The position numbers and the translations under genes are program-made. 64,000 bases of DNA from Nocardia bovistercoris (lineage in GTDB: Bacteria; Actinomycetota; Actinomycetes; Mycobacteriales; Mycobacteriaceae): NCBI RefSeq assembly GCF_015674855.1, contig NZ_JADMLG010000004.1, positions 310,001 through 374,000 of the forward strand, given 5' to 3'. Under the pieces are notes generated by a model. That model did no database searches and had not been told where the DNA came from. It saw only the letters and a program-made list of their open reading frames with translations. Positions 18,690 to 27,694 of the stretch are shown here, piece by piece; within the stretch, counting starts at the first letter, position 1, and each line of letters opens with the position of its first letter.

Positions 18690-19355
18690 ATGGTCAATCC
18701 GATCGACCAAGGAGCCGGCCTCGCCGGCGCGGCGCCGCTCGGCCCGCACTCGCGCTACATCCTGCCGCAGTTCACCGAGCAGACCACCTACGGCGTCAAG
18801 ACGTCCGACCCGTACAACAAGCTGTTCGAGGAGCGCATCATCTTCCTCGGCAACCAGGTCGACGACATCTCCGCCAACGACATCATGGCGCAGCTGCTCG
18901 TGCTGGAGTCGCAGGATCCCGATCGCGACATCACCATGTACATCAACTCGCCCGGTGGCTCGTTCACCGCGCTGATGGCGATCTACGACACCATGCAGTA
19001 CGTCCGCGCCGACGTGGTCACGGTCTGCCTCGGCCAGGCCGCGTCCGCCGCCGCGATCCTGCTGGCCGCCGGTGCGCCGGGCAAGCGCGCCTGCCTGCCG
19101 AACGCGCGCGTGCTGATCCACCAGCCCGCGTTGTCGGGTATCCAGGGCCAGGTGTCGGATCTGGAGATCCAGGCGGCCGAGATCGAGCGCATGCGCAGGC
19201 TCATGGAGAGCACGTTGGCCAGCCACACCGGCAAGAGCGCCGACGACGTGCGCAAGGACACCGATCGCGACAAGATTCTGACGGCCGAGGAGGCCAAGGA
19301 ATACGGCATCATCGATCAGGTGTTCGGTTACCGCAAACTGAGCGCGCAGAAGTAA
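18690..19355 (+). CDS. clpP2: ATP-dependent Clp protease proteolytic subunit 2
   Basis: A 221-residue ClpP2 with catalytic S119 (GQAASAA) and H144 (VLIHQP), and the third residue within the DTDRD segment. A ~40-residue N-terminal extension before the ClpP fold is usual for ClpP2 and may be trimmed. The ATG has GGAGA five bases upstream. It works in a mixed complex with ClpP1, encoded immediately upstream. Confidence 0.96.
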   Translation: MVNPIDQGAGLAGAAPLGPHSRYILPQFTEQTTYGVKTSDPYNKLFEERIIFLGNQVDDISANDIMAQLLVLESQDPDRDITMYINSPGGSFTALMAIYDTMQYVRADVVTVCLGQAASAAAILLAAGAPGKRACLPNARVLIHQPALSGIQGQVSDLEIQAAEIERMRRLMESTLASHTGKSADDVRKDTDRDKILTAEEAKEYGIIDQVFGYRKLSAQK

Positions 19356-19721
19356 GTAGCGATTCCGTTCGCGAAATGCGTCGGAAACTTCTAAATTGCT
19401 TGATGTCAGGGAGATCCGGCCGGACAGCACGTCGCGCGGCCCGCACGACGCGCCGAAGGCCGGACTTCCGAACCAACCTCTCACCATGGAACGTTGCTTC
19501 GTGGTGAGAACTCGCACAACGCGGGTGAGAAACATGCTCGAGTTGTCGACCTCCATCGACCACACCGGGTACGGTCGACTCAGGAACCTTTGCTCCCGGT
19601 TGACGGCGTAGCTCGATCCGCCCGACAAGCTCGAAGTGTTCGTGAATACACCCGGGTGCGGCGGATTGCCTGCGGCCTGGATGGACGGTTGCACGCGGAC
19701 AAGGAAGTAGGGACCCACGAG
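19356..19721. other. clpP2-clpX intergenic region
   Basis: 366 bases with no gene found. It contains CGC-N5-GCG at 19370-19380 (TTCGCGAAATGCG), similar to the core of ClgR boxes though off consensus at several positions, and a direct repeat GGTGAGAA (19503-19510, 19524-19531). Confidence 0.35.
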
Positions 19722-21002
19722 ATGGCGCGCATCGGAGATGGCGGCGATCTGCTCAAGTGCTCGTTCTGTGGAAAGAGCCAGAAGCAGGTCAAGAAGCTCA
19801 TTGCGGGACCCGGGGTGTACATCTGCGACGAGTGCATCGATCTATGCAACGAGATCATCGAGGAGGAGCTGGCCGAGTCGAGCGAGGTCAAGCTCGATGA
19901 GCTGCCCAAGCCCGCCGAGATCCGCGACTTCCTGGAGAACTACGTCATCGGGCAGGACACCGCCAAGCGCACGCTCGCCGTGGCCGTCTACAACCACTAC
20001 AAGCGTATCCAGGCCGGTGACAAGGGCCGCGACAGCCGCGGTGAGACGGTCGAACTGACCAAGTCGAACATCCTCATGCTCGGCCCCACCGGCTGCGGCA
20101 AGACCTATCTCGCGCAGACGCTGGCCAAGATGCTCAACGTCCCGTTCGCGATCGCCGACGCCACCGCGCTCACCGAGGCGGGCTATGTGGGTGAGGATGT
20201 GGAGAACATCCTGCTCAAGCTCATCCAAGCTGCGGACTACGACGTGAAGCGCGCCGAGACCGGCATCATCTACATCGATGAGGTCGACAAGATCGCCCGC
20301 AAGAGCGAGAACCCTTCGATCACCCGCGACGTGTCCGGCGAGGGCGTGCAGCAGGCGCTGCTGAAGATCCTGGAGGGCACCCAGGCGAGTGTGCCGCCGC
20401 AGGGCGGGCGCAAGCATCCGCACCAGGAATTCATCCAGATCGACACCACGAACGTGTTGTTCATCGTGGCGGGCGCGTTCGCGGGCCTGGAGAAGATCAT
20501 CTCCGACCGCACCGGCCACCGCGGCATCGGCTTCGGCGCTGAGGTGCGTTCGAAGGCCGAGATCGACACCACCGATCACTTCGCCGAGGTCATGCCGGAG
20601 GATCTGATCAAATTCGGTCTGATCCCCGAGTTCATCGGCCGTCTCCCCGTGGTGGCCTCGGTCACCAATCTGGACAAGGAATCGCTGGTCAAGATTCTGT
20701 CCGAGCCGAAGAACGCCCTGGTCAAGCAGTACATCAGGCTTTTCGAGATGGACGCGGTCGAACTCGAGTTCACCCAGGACGCCCTGGAGGCCATCGCGGA
20801 TCAGGCGATCCTGCGCGGCACCGGCGCCCGCGGTCTGCGTGCCATCATGGAGGAAGTCCTGCTTCCGGTGATGTACGACATCCCGAGCCGCGACGATGTC
20901 GCCAAGGTGGTCGTGAACGCCGATACGGTGACCGAGAACGTGCTGCCGACCATCGTGCCGCGCAAGGCCCAGCGCACGGAGCGCCGCGACAAGTCGGCCT
21001 GA
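19722..21002 (+). CDS. clpX: ATP-dependent Clp protease ATP-binding subunit ClpX
   Basis: A 426-residue AAA+ unfoldase that feeds substrates to ClpP1P2. The N-terminal zinc-binding domain has cysteines C13, C16, C35 and C38. Walker A is GPTGCGKTY (121-129), Walker [11 protein letters not shown], the pore loop GYVGEDV, the ClpP-contact loop region follows, and sensor 2 is GARGLR. Normal length. Transcribed with or shortly after clpP1-clpP2, closer than in M. tuberculosis, where several genes lie between. Confidence 0.98.
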   Translation: MARIGDGGDLLKCSFCGKSQKQVKKLIAGPGVYICDECIDLCNEIIEEELAESSEVKLDELPKPAEIRDFLENYVIGQDTAKRTLAVAVYNHYKRIQAGDKGRDSRGETVELTKSNILMLGPTGCGKTYLAQTLAKMLNVPFAIADATALTEAGYVGEDVENILLKLIQAADYDVKRAETGIIYIDEVDKIARKSENPSITRDVSGEGVQQALLKILEGTQASVPPQGGRKHPHQEFIQIDTTNVLFIVAGAFAGLEKIISDRTGHRGIGFGAEVRSKAEIDTTDHFAEVMPEDLIKFGLIPEFIGRLPVVASVTNLDKESLVKILSEPKNALVKQYIRLFEMDAVELEFTQDALEAIADQAILRGTGARGLRAIMEEVLLPVMYDIPSRDDVAKVVVNADTVTENVLPTIVPRKAQRTERRDKSA

Positions 21003-21021
21003 TCCGCCCTCCGATCCCTCT

Positions 21022-21057
21022 CGGCCCGGTACGTCCCCTCGTGGACGGACCGGGCCG
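21022..21057 (+). terminator. Hairpin after clpX
   Basis: A perfect 9-bp stem CGGCCCGGT/ACCGGGCCG (21022-21030, 21049-21057) with an inner GTCC/GGAC pairing, 20 bases after the stop. No T run. Confidence 0.55.
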
Positions 21058-21233
21058 CGTGTGCACCGAGTGACGAGTATCTCGAAATCGGTAGGTGTGC
21101 GGGAACCCTTGAATGGGTAACCATTGGTGAGGGTTGAGCGACCAGCCCGGTTCCGCATTCGTCTACCGCCGGAACACCCCATACTTCGCGGATACGGTCC
21201 ACCGGTTCCGCGTTCGACAGGACCGGGGTCCTC

Positions 21234-21629
21234 ATGTCGATCCTCAGCTCAACTCAGTTCACCGATTCGGACGCACGCGCGGATCTCGCCGATCGGATTC
21301 ACGTCTCGGTCACCGCTCCCAGCGACACCGTGGCGCTGTGCGCCGTGGCGGGCGAGGTCGACGTCTGCACCGCCGACATTCTGCGGGGCGCGCTGCTCGG
21401 CGCGGTGGATTCCGGTGTGCCGATCGTTGTCGTCGACCTGTCGAGGGTGCTGTTCTTCGGCGTCGCCGGGCTGCACGTGCTGGTGCAGGCGTGCGCGCTG
21501 CTCGGCGAGGCCGGACGGACCTTGCGGTTGGTGACCGGGCCGCGGTGCGTGGATCGGGTGCTCGAGGTCGCCGGTGTCGGCTCGGGTTTCGAGCGGGTTC
21601 CCGATCTCGCCGCAGCGGTGCTCACCTGA
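21234..21629 (+). CDS. STAS-domain protein, anti-sigma factor antagonist-like
   Basis: A 131-residue single STAS domain. Family members bind anti-sigma kinases when their conserved serine is unphosphorylated. Here the site, normally DS-G after the DLSxVxF strand, reads GVAG (76-79), so both the aspartate and the phospho-accepting serine are missing. The fold otherwise looks intact (VDLSRVLFF, LHVLVQA). It may be a non-switching or divergent antagonist. No sigma or anti-sigma gene is beside it. The ATG follows a GGGGT tract. Confidence 0.8.
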   Translation: MSILSSTQFTDSDARADLADRIHVSVTAPSDTVALCAVAGEVDVCTADILRGALLGAVDSGVPIVVVDLSRVLFFGVAGLHVLVQACALLGEAGRTLRLVTGPRCVDRVLEVAGVGSGFERVPDLAAAVLT

Positions 21630-21660
21630 GTCGCGCGAGATAGTCGAAAACGTCGCTGTG

Positions 21661-22035
21661 TCAGGCGGTTTCGCTGACGATGTCGTCCTGACCCCAGTAC
21701 GCCTTCATGCTGGTGATGCGGCCGTCGTCGTCGAATTCCATGGCGTCGATCGGGCTGATCGTGAGGCGCTGATCGCCGAACTTCGTGACGAGCACGAACA
21801 TGAACGCGGCGTGCCTGCCCGCGATGCGCACGCTGTCGGGCCGCAGTTCGGTCTCGCGTTCGAGGTCGGCGAGGACGTCGTAGAACTCGCGGATGGCGTC
21901 GTGGCCGCGGCGCGGCTCGGTGCCGATGGGATCCTCGACGACGGCGTCCGGCGCGTACAGGGCCACGATGTCCTCCGTCGGCCCCGTTCCGACCAGCTTG
22001 ACGTACTGCTCAACGACATCGCGGATCTCTGCCAT
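21661..22035 (-). CDS. SnoaL/NTF2-fold protein, ketosteroid-isomerase-like
   Basis: A 124-residue member of the SnoaL/KSI group with the pattern YVKLVGTGPTEDIVALYAPDAVVEDPIGT, which matches bacterial steroid delta-isomerase-like proteins. The conserved aspartate (VEDP) and the second acidic position near IDAMEFDDDG fit that group. The ATG is preceded by AGGAG. A KstR-type operator lies 19-32 bases upstream of the start, which suggests it is part of the cholesterol/steroid response. No other steroid gene is in the window. Catalysis is inferred, not proven. Confidence 0.75.
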   Translation of the reverse strand: MAEIRDVVEQYVKLVGTGPTEDIVALYAPDAVVEDPIGTEPRRGHDAIREFYDVLADLERETELRPDSVRIAGRHAAFMFVLVTKFGDQRLTISPIDAMEFDDDGRITSMKAYWGQDDIVSETA

Positions 22036-22515
22036 CGCGAACTCCTGACGAATTGAAACATGTTCTAGTTCGGAGCGTAGCAGTGTGGCAGGTCGGGTGT
22101 GCGTGGTTCGCCCACCGCGCGGGGGCCGCGGATCCGAATCGGATCCGGCAGCGGGATCGCCGTTGATCCCCCGGGGTTCGCCGTTGAACCCCTTGCCCCC
22201 GCGGGAGGACTCGTTCTGTTGATACTTGTCGTAACTCGGGTCCGCCGTGTTACGGGCCGAATACCGATCGGCCGGACATGGGCTACTTCGCAGCCACCGG
22301 CTATGGTGGGAAACGGGTGACCGATAAATCCATGGCCCGATGCCTTTCGTCCGTTTCGCCCGCTCCGGGCGACCGCTGCTCACGTGATGACGGCGTGGCG
22401 TCGGAAAACTCATCGCTACCTTCACCCGGTGTGTCGTTCGGGTGCTGTCGGCGCGGTGCTGTTTACTCGGTCCGGTCAACCAGATGTTCGAGTGACGAGT
22501 GAAAGCGGAGGAGAC
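22036..22515. other. 480-base divergent region, KSI-like gene to mihF
   Basis: No gene found. It contains the KstR-type site at 22054-22067 next to the minus-strand gene and the mihF promoter region on the other side. Confidence 0.45.
22054..22067 (-). promoter_or_regulatory. Candidate KstR operator
   Basis: TGAAACATGTTCTA fits the palindromic TNNAACNNGTTNNA motif of the steroid-catabolism repressor KstR at all eight fixed positions. It sits just upstream of the KSI-like gene. Confidence 0.6.
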
Positions 22516-22830
22516 ATGGCACTGCCCACGATGACCGCCGAACAACGCACCGAGGCGTTGGCCAAAGCGGCCGCGGTGCGCAAAGCGCGCTCCGAACTGA
22601 TCGGCAAGGTGAAGGCGGGCAAGGTTTCGGTGGCGGATCTGCTGAAGAAGGCCGAGTCCGACGATCTGGTCAAGAAGACCAAAGTCGCCGCCGTCATCAA
22701 GGCCCTGCCCGGTGTCGGCCCCGTGAAGGCCGCCAAGCTGATGGATCAGGCGGAGATTCCCGAAGACCGGCGGATCGGCGGACTCGGCGCCCGGCAGCGG
22801 GCCGCACTGCTCGAAGCGCTGGAAGCCTGA
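22516..22830 (+). CDS. mihF: Actinobacterial integration host factor (mIHF)
   Basis: A 104-residue nucleoid-associated protein of the mIHF/sIHF family, with the helix-two-turn-helix signature GVGPVKAAKLM followed by IPEDRRIGGLGARQRAALLE. It binds and bends DNA without sequence homology to E. coli IHF. GGAGGAG precedes the ATG. In most actinobacteria this gene lies next to gmk, rpoZ and pyrF; here it is apart from them, so it could be a second copy or a relocated one. A Nudix gene follows. Confidence 0.9.
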   Translation: MALPTMTAEQRTEALAKAAAVRKARSELIGKVKAGKVSVADLLKKAESDDLVKKTKVAAVIKALPGVGPVKAAKLMDQAEIPEDRRIGGLGARQRAALLEALEA

Positions 22831-22852
22831 GGGCCGGGTACCGTTTGCGACC

Positions 22853-23293
22853 ATGACCTCGCAACGGGCCACCGCGCAACCCACGCTCACGTCGGTGGCT
22901 TGGATGTGTGTCGAGAACGGCAGGGTGCTCGCGGTCCGCACCGAGGGTCGCGATGCCTTCTACCTACCCGGCGGCAAACCCGAGCCGGGGGAGACCCTGG
23001 CCGCGGCGCTGGTGCGCGAGGTACGCGAGGAAGTCGGCGTCGACATCGACGAGGAGGGCATCACGCCCGAGGTGACCATCACGGCTCCGGCCCACGGTCG
23101 CCCGGGCACCCTCGTGGTCATGCACTGCTTCCGGGCGGCGGGACGCGGCACACCCGGTCCCGCCGCGGAGATCGCGGAAATGGCGTGGCTCGGGCCGCGC
23201 GACGCGGAACTCTGCGCCCCCGCCGTGCGCCGCGCGCTCGAACATCTCACCGCCGTCGGCGGATGGAGCTGGAATCCCTCGCTCGCGGCCTAA
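22853..23293 (+). CDS. Nudix hydrolase
   Basis: A 146-residue Nudix protein. The Nudix box GX5EX7REUXEEXGU is complete, starting at GGKPEPGETL and ending REEVGV, so pyrophosphatase activity on a nucleoside-diphosphate derivative is expected; the substrate cannot be read from sequence. It starts 22 bases after mihF, probably in one transcript. Its stop overlaps the stop of the convergent membrane-protein gene at 23290-23293. Confidence 0.9.
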   Translation: MTSQRATAQPTLTSVAWMCVENGRVLAVRTEGRDAFYLPGGKPEPGETLAAALVREVREEVGVDIDEEGITPEVTITAPAHGRPGTLVVMHCFRAAGRGTPGPAAEIAEMAWLGPRDAELCAPAVRRALEHLTAVGGWSWNPSLAA

Positions 23294-23826
23294 CGCGAGA
23301 TCTTGCGGCGCGGGAAGCGGAACTCGAGGGGGTCGGGATCTGCGACCCGCGGCCCGCGCGGCGTGACTATCAGCAGGGCGATGCCGAGCACCAGCAGTGC
23401 GGCCGCCGCGATCAGGCTCAGGACGAAGCTCGCGGTGCCCATCTCGGCGGGACGATGCCCGAGATGGTAGATCAGATGCGGCAGCGCCATCACCGACCAG
23501 CCGACACCCGCGGCTTGCGCCGTTGCCCCGCCGCCCTGGAACAGCGCGAACAGTGATACCGCGCCCAGCGCGAGGAAGAACGCGCCGACATCGGCGGCCA
23601 AGTGATGGTTGAACGGCCCGTCGAGGCCGACCCAGTGCATGCCGAAGAGCCCGGGGAAACTCGTATACCAGGAATGCGGCGCGAACACCGCCCACAGGCC
23701 GATCGCGATGCCCTGGAACGCCAGAATTCCCAATATGATTCGGACCGCGAGCCAACGCCGCCGGTGCTGGTCCAATCGCATGCGGACCCGGACGCCGCCC
23801 GAATCGCCTTCCAGCGACAATCGCAT
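23290..23826 (-). CDS. Small integral membrane protein (four predicted helices)
   Basis: A 178-residue protein with a basic N-terminal ~25 residues, four hydrophobic segments (starting near RIILGILAFQ, LAADVGAFFLALGAVSLFALF, WSVMALPHLIYHLGH, SFVLSLIAAAALLVLGIALLIV) and a charged C-terminus. Histidines lie in or near the membrane (GPFNHHL, PHLIYHLGH). Such proteins are common and uncharacterised in actinobacteria. The start at 23826 has GGAG seven bases upstream. Function not recognised. Confidence 0.75.
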   Translation of the reverse strand: MRLSLEGDSGGVRVRMRLDQHRRRWLAVRIILGILAFQGIAIGLWAVFAPHSWYTSFPGLFGMHWVGLDGPFNHHLAADVGAFFLALGAVSLFALFQGGGATAQAAGVGWSVMALPHLIYHLGHRPAEMGTASFVLSLIAAAALLVLGIALLIVTPRGPRVADPDPLEFRFPRRKISR

Positions 23827-24025
23827 GGTTCGCTCCGTTCCCGCGCCGATGGATGGACCGGTGTGTTCACGGTAGTGCGCGGATTCACCCGGGTGCAATG
23901 GGTCGGTGGCTCGGTGCACGCGCCGAAATCAGGATTCCGGGGTCGGGAGTGCGCCGAAGGGGGCGCGAGCGCGGCGGCTCGGAGAGCGGGCGCGAATCCA
24001 GTCGGTCGCGGGCGGAACCGGGTGG

Positions 24026-24865
24026 TCAGCCGTGGTTGGCGGTTGCGGGTTCGGTGACGGTCACGCGGTGCGTGCCCGCGTAGACGTTCATGGTGTCGCC
24101 GCGTAGGAAGCCGATCAGGGTTGCGCCTGCCTCCTGTGCGAGATCGACGGCGAGGGAGCTGGGGGCCGAGACGGCGCCGAGGGCGGGGATGCCTGCCATC
24201 ACGGCCTTCTGGACCAGTTCGAAGGAGGCTCGGCCGCTGACGATGAGGACGAGATCGGATGCGGGGATGCGGTTTTCGCGCAGTGCCCAGCCGATCACCT
24301 TGTCCACGGCGTTGTGTCGGCCGATGTCCTCGCGTACCGCGAGCGCCGTGCCGTCCGGGGTGAACAGGCCCGCGGCGTGCAGTCCGCCGGTGGCGTCGAA
24401 GACCGACTGGCGGGCGCGCAGGGTGTCGGGCATGCCCGACAGGGCGGCGGCGCTGACGCGTGGGCCGTCCTCGGGGAGCGGGTAGCGGGTTCTGGTGCGT
24501 ACTTCGTCGAGTGCGGTCTTGCCGCACAGGCCGCAGGCGCCGGTGGTCAGGAAGGCGCGCGGGCGCGGCGCGGCGGGGACCCGCAGGGCGATGTCGAGCA
24601 CGTTGTAGGTGTTGCGTCCTTCGGCGTCGACGCCCGCGCAGTACCGGGCGCTGACGATATCGTCGGCGGCGCCGATGATGTTCTCGCTCAACAGGAATCC
24701 GTGCACGAGGTCGATATCGGCGCCGGGGGTGCGCATGGTCACCGTGAGTGAGCGTCCGTCCAGCCGGATTTCGAGGGGTTCCTCCACGGCGAGGGTGTCG
24801 GGTCGGCTGATCTCGCCGTGTGCGGAGATGCGCACGGTTGGTCGGCGCGCGGTCACCCGGCTCAT
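24026..24865 (-). CDS. fdhD: Formate dehydrogenase accessory sulfurtransferase FdhD
   Basis: A 279-residue FdhD. The family moves sulfur from a cysteine desulfurase to the molybdenum cofactor of formate dehydrogenases. The sulfur-carrying CxxC is C111-GL-C114 (TTGACGLCGK). GGLHAAGLF and EDIGRHNAVDKV are the other hallmark segments. It follows the FdhF/YdeP gene by 16 bases on the same strand, which matches a joint role in one molybdoenzyme. Confidence 0.95.
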   Translation of the reverse strand: MSRVTARRPTVRISAHGEISRPDTLAVEEPLEIRLDGRSLTVTMRTPGADIDLVHGFLLSENIIGAADDIVSARYCAGVDAEGRNTYNVLDIALRVPAAPRPRAFLTTGACGLCGKTALDEVRTRTRYPLPEDGPRVSAAALSGMPDTLRARQSVFDATGGLHAAGLFTPDGTALAVREDIGRHNAVDKVIGWALRENRIPASDLVLIVSGRASFELVQKAVMAGIPALGAVSAPSSLAVDLAQEAGATLIGFLRGDTMNVYAGTHRVTVTEPATANHG

Positions 24866-24881
24866 CGCGGTGCTCGCCCGG

Positions 24882-27344
24882 TCACGAGGTCGCCGCCGTG
24901 TCCGGTGCGGTCGCCGTGTTCCGCTGCGGTTCGACCGTTGTGTGCGTGCCGGGTTGGTCCGTGGTGTCCGTGTGCGGTGCCGTCGTGGTCGGTTCGGCGG
25001 TGGTGTGCGCCTGCGGTTCGGCCGCTGTGTTCGCAAGTGGCTCGGCCGCGGTGTGCGTATGTGGTTCCAGGCGGATCGTCACCGCCTTGGAGACGGGTGT
25101 ATTGGACCGTGCGGCAACGTGATCGAGAGGGACGAGAGGGTTGGTCTCGGGGTAGTAGGCGGCGGCGTTGCCGCGCGGCGTCGGGTAGGCGACCACGCGG
25201 AAACCCTGGACCCGGCGCGCCACCCCGTCGGTCCACTCCGACACGATGTCGACCAGATCGCCGTCGGCGTAACCGAGTTCGGCGATGTCGGCGACATTCA
25301 TCAGGATCACCCGGCGACCGCCGTGCACGCCGCGGTAGCGGTCGTCGAGGCCGTAGATGGTGGTGTTGTACTGGTCGTGGCTGCGCAGACTCTGCAGGAT
25401 CAGCCGACCCGGCGGCACCGGCACCCAGCTCAGTTCGTTCAGTGCGAAATTCGCCTTGCCCGTGCCGGTTCGGAATTCGCGGGCGTCGCGCGGCGGGTGC
25501 GGCAGCACGAATCCGTTGCGTTCGCGCACCCGCCGGTTGTAGTCGGCGCAGCCGGGGACCACGGCGGCGATGGCGTCGCGGATGGTGTCGTAGTCGTCGC
25601 GGAAGCGGGCCCACGGGACCTGGTGGTCGGGACCGAACAGCGCGAGCGCGAGTTCGCAGACGATCGCGACCTCGCTGCGCAACTCCTCGCTCACCGGGTC
25701 TAGTCGGCCGGTGGACAGATGCACCATCGACATCGAGTCCTCCACCGATACCTGTTGGCGCACACCGGCTCTGATGTCCTTGTCGGTGCGTCCCAGGGTC
25801 GGCAGAATGAGTGCGGTTCGCCCGTGCACGACGTGGCTGCGGTTGAGTTTGGTGGAGATCTGCACGGTGAGCGCGCAGCTCCGCAACGCCGCCTCGGTGA
25901 CCTCGGTGTCGGGGGTGGCGGACACGAAATTGCCGCCCATGCCGACGAATACCGAGGCGTCGCCGTCGCGCATGGCGCGGATGGCCGCCACGGTGTCGTG
26001 GCCGTGGGTGCGCGGGCTCGAGATGCCGAATTCGCGGTCGATGGCGTCGAGGAAAGAGTCCGGCATCCGTTCCCAGATGCCCATGGTGCGGTCGCCCTGC
26101 ACGTTCGAATGTCCGCGCACCGGGCACACGCCCGCGCCGGGCTTGCCGATCATGCCGCGCAGCAGCAGCAGGTTGGTGGCCTCTTCGATGGTGGCGACGC
26201 CGTGCCGCTGCTGGGTCAGGCCCATGGCCCAGCAGATGATGATGCGGTCGGCGGCGGCGAACAGGTCGGCGGTGCGTTCGATCTCGGTGCGCGACAGGCC
26301 CGTCGCCTCGATCACCGTGTCCATGTCGACCGCGCGGGTCTGCGTCTCGTAGTCGGCCGAGCCCGCGCAGTGGTTGTCGACGAAGTCACGGTCGACGACG
26401 GTGCCGGGGGCGCGGTCCTCGGCCTCGAACAGCAGCTTGCCGAGGCCGCGGAACAGCGCCATGTCGCCGCCGAGGCGGATCTGGAGGAAGTCGTCGGCGA
26501 TGTCGACGCCGGTGGTGAGGCCCTTGACGGTCTGGGGGTCGCGGAAACCGAGCAGTCCGGTCTCCGGGAGCGGATTCACCGCGACGACGCGCGCGCCCGC
26601 GGCCTTGGCGCCGGCCAGCGCGCTGAGCATGCGCGGATGGTTGGTGCCGGGGTTCTGGCCCGCCACGATGATCAGGTCGGCGGCGGCGAAATCGTCGATC
26701 GTCACCGAACCCTTGCCGATGCCGATGGACCCGGTGAGCGCGGTGCCCGAGGACTCGTGGCACATATTGCTGCAATCGGGCAGGTTGTTGGTGCCGTAGG
26801 AACGCACGAGCAGCTGGTAGAGGAAGGCGGTCTCGTTGGCGGTGCGGCCCGAGGTGTAGAAGAGCGCGCGATCGGGGGTGTCGAGTCCGCGCAGTTCGTC
26901 GGCGATCAGGCGGTAGGCGTCGTCCCACGCGATCGGGGTGTAGTGGGTGGCGCCGGGCCGCAACACCATCGGGTGGGTGAGGCGGCCCTGCTGTCCGAGC
27001 CAGTAGCCCGACCGGGTCGCCAGCTCCGCCACCGAGTGTTCGGCGAAGAATTCGGGGGTGACGGTGCGCAGCGTCGCCTCTTCGGCGACCGCCTTCGCTC
27101 CGTTCTCGCAGAATTCGGCGGGGCGGCGGTGGCCGCTGGGTTCGGGCCACGCGCAGCCGGGACAGTCGAAGCCGTGCACCTGGTTGAGCCGGGCCATGGT
27201 GCGCGCGGTGCGTACCACGCCCATCTCCTCGACGGAGCGCTTCAACGCGACGGCCACCGCGGTGACGCCCGCGGCCCGCTGTTTCGGGGCGGTGACGCTC
27301 AGCGCGGATTCATCGATGTCGCGGGTCGGCCCGTTGCGATGCAT
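24882..27344 (-). CDS. FdhF/YdeP-family molybdopterin oxidoreductase
   Basis: An 820-residue molybdopterin enzyme of the FdhF/YdeP group (formate-dehydrogenase-like, true substrate often unknown). Visible hallmarks: DCPGCAWPEP near residue 60, FYTSGRTANETAFLYQLLVR, DCSNMCHESSG, IIVAGQNPGTNHPRM, and a C-terminal molydop-binding domain with LRSHDQYNTTIYGL. The last 59 residues (DNA 24882-25061) are an odd H/T/A/E/P tail with 8-residue repeats such as LANTAAEP and QAHTTAEP, which look like a recent expansion. Start ATG at 27344; a 24-bp repeat array lies just upstream. fdhD follows in the same operon. Confidence 0.9.
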   Translation of the reverse strand: MHRNGPTRDIDESALSVTAPKQRAAGVTAVAVALKRSVEEMGVVRTARTMARLNQVHGFDCPGCAWPEPSGHRRPAEFCENGAKAVAEEATLRTVTPEFFAEHSVAELATRSGYWLGQQGRLTHPMVLRPGATHYTPIAWDDAYRLIADELRGLDTPDRALFYTSGRTANETAFLYQLLVRSYGTNNLPDCSNMCHESSGTALTGSIGIGKGSVTIDDFAAADLIIVAGQNPGTNHPRMLSALAGAKAAGARVVAVNPLPETGLLGFRDPQTVKGLTTGVDIADDFLQIRLGGDMALFRGLGKLLFEAEDRAPGTVVDRDFVDNHCAGSADYETQTRAVDMDTVIEATGLSRTEIERTADLFAAADRIIICWAMGLTQQRHGVATIEEATNLLLLRGMIGKPGAGVCPVRGHSNVQGDRTMGIWERMPDSFLDAIDREFGISSPRTHGHDTVAAIRAMRDGDASVFVGMGGNFVSATPDTEVTEAALRSCALTVQISTKLNRSHVVHGRTALILPTLGRTDKDIRAGVRQQVSVEDSMSMVHLSTGRLDPVSEELRSEVAIVCELALALFGPDHQVPWARFRDDYDTIRDAIAAVVPGCADYNRRVRERNGFVLPHPPRDAREFRTGTGKANFALNELSWVPVPPGRLILQSLRSHDQYNTTIYGLDDRYRGVHGGRRVILMNVADIAELGYADGDLVDIVSEWTDGVARRVQGFRVVAYPTPRGNAAAYYPETNPLVPLDHVAARSNTPVSKAVTIRLEPHTHTAAEPLANTAAEPQAHTTAEPTTTAPHTDTTDQPGTHTTVEPQRNTATAPDTAATS

Positions 27345-27677
27345 AACCCCAGTGTCCTCTCAACCCGGCGGGCGCACCGCGAGTCCGGCGCGTGATCTCG
27401 CATCGTATGCCCGCGCGCTCGGCGGCGACGGTGTCGCGTGTCACAGGACGCGACTGCGAGTGGTCATGGGACGGGGTCGCGAGTGGTGACGGGGACGAGG
27501 CCGCAGGTGGTCGTGGGGACGCGGTCGCGGGTGGTCGTGGGGACGCGGTCGCGAGTGGTGATGGGAGCGCGACCGTGAGCGGTCACGAGGACGGTGTCGC
27601 GAGCGGTTATGGGGACGAGGCCGCGAGTGGTCGTGGGATGCGGTCGCGAGTGGGCATGGGGACGTGTTCGTGAGCGG
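27345..27677. other. Region upstream of the FdhF/YdeP gene
   Basis: 333 bases. Most (27438 onward) is the 24-bp repeat array; the remaining ~90 bases next to the start hold no recognisable promoter motif. Confidence 0.4.
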
Positions 27678-27694
27678 TCACGAGGGCGGGGCCG
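27438..27694. repeat. Tandem array of an imperfect 24-bp unit (about 10-11 copies)
   Basis: The unit is close to GGTCGTGGGGACGCGG + TCGCGAGT. Copies begin at about 27438, 27462, 27486, 27510 and so on, and differ at a few positions; one copy has lost a base. The array fills the space upstream of the FdhF/YdeP gene and runs into the last codons of the FHA gene. Confidence 0.85.

Noticed and set aside
27392..27673. Possible glycine/alanine repeat protein on the plus strand
   Set aside because: It is only the 24-bp array read in frame; no ribosome site and no recognisable domain.
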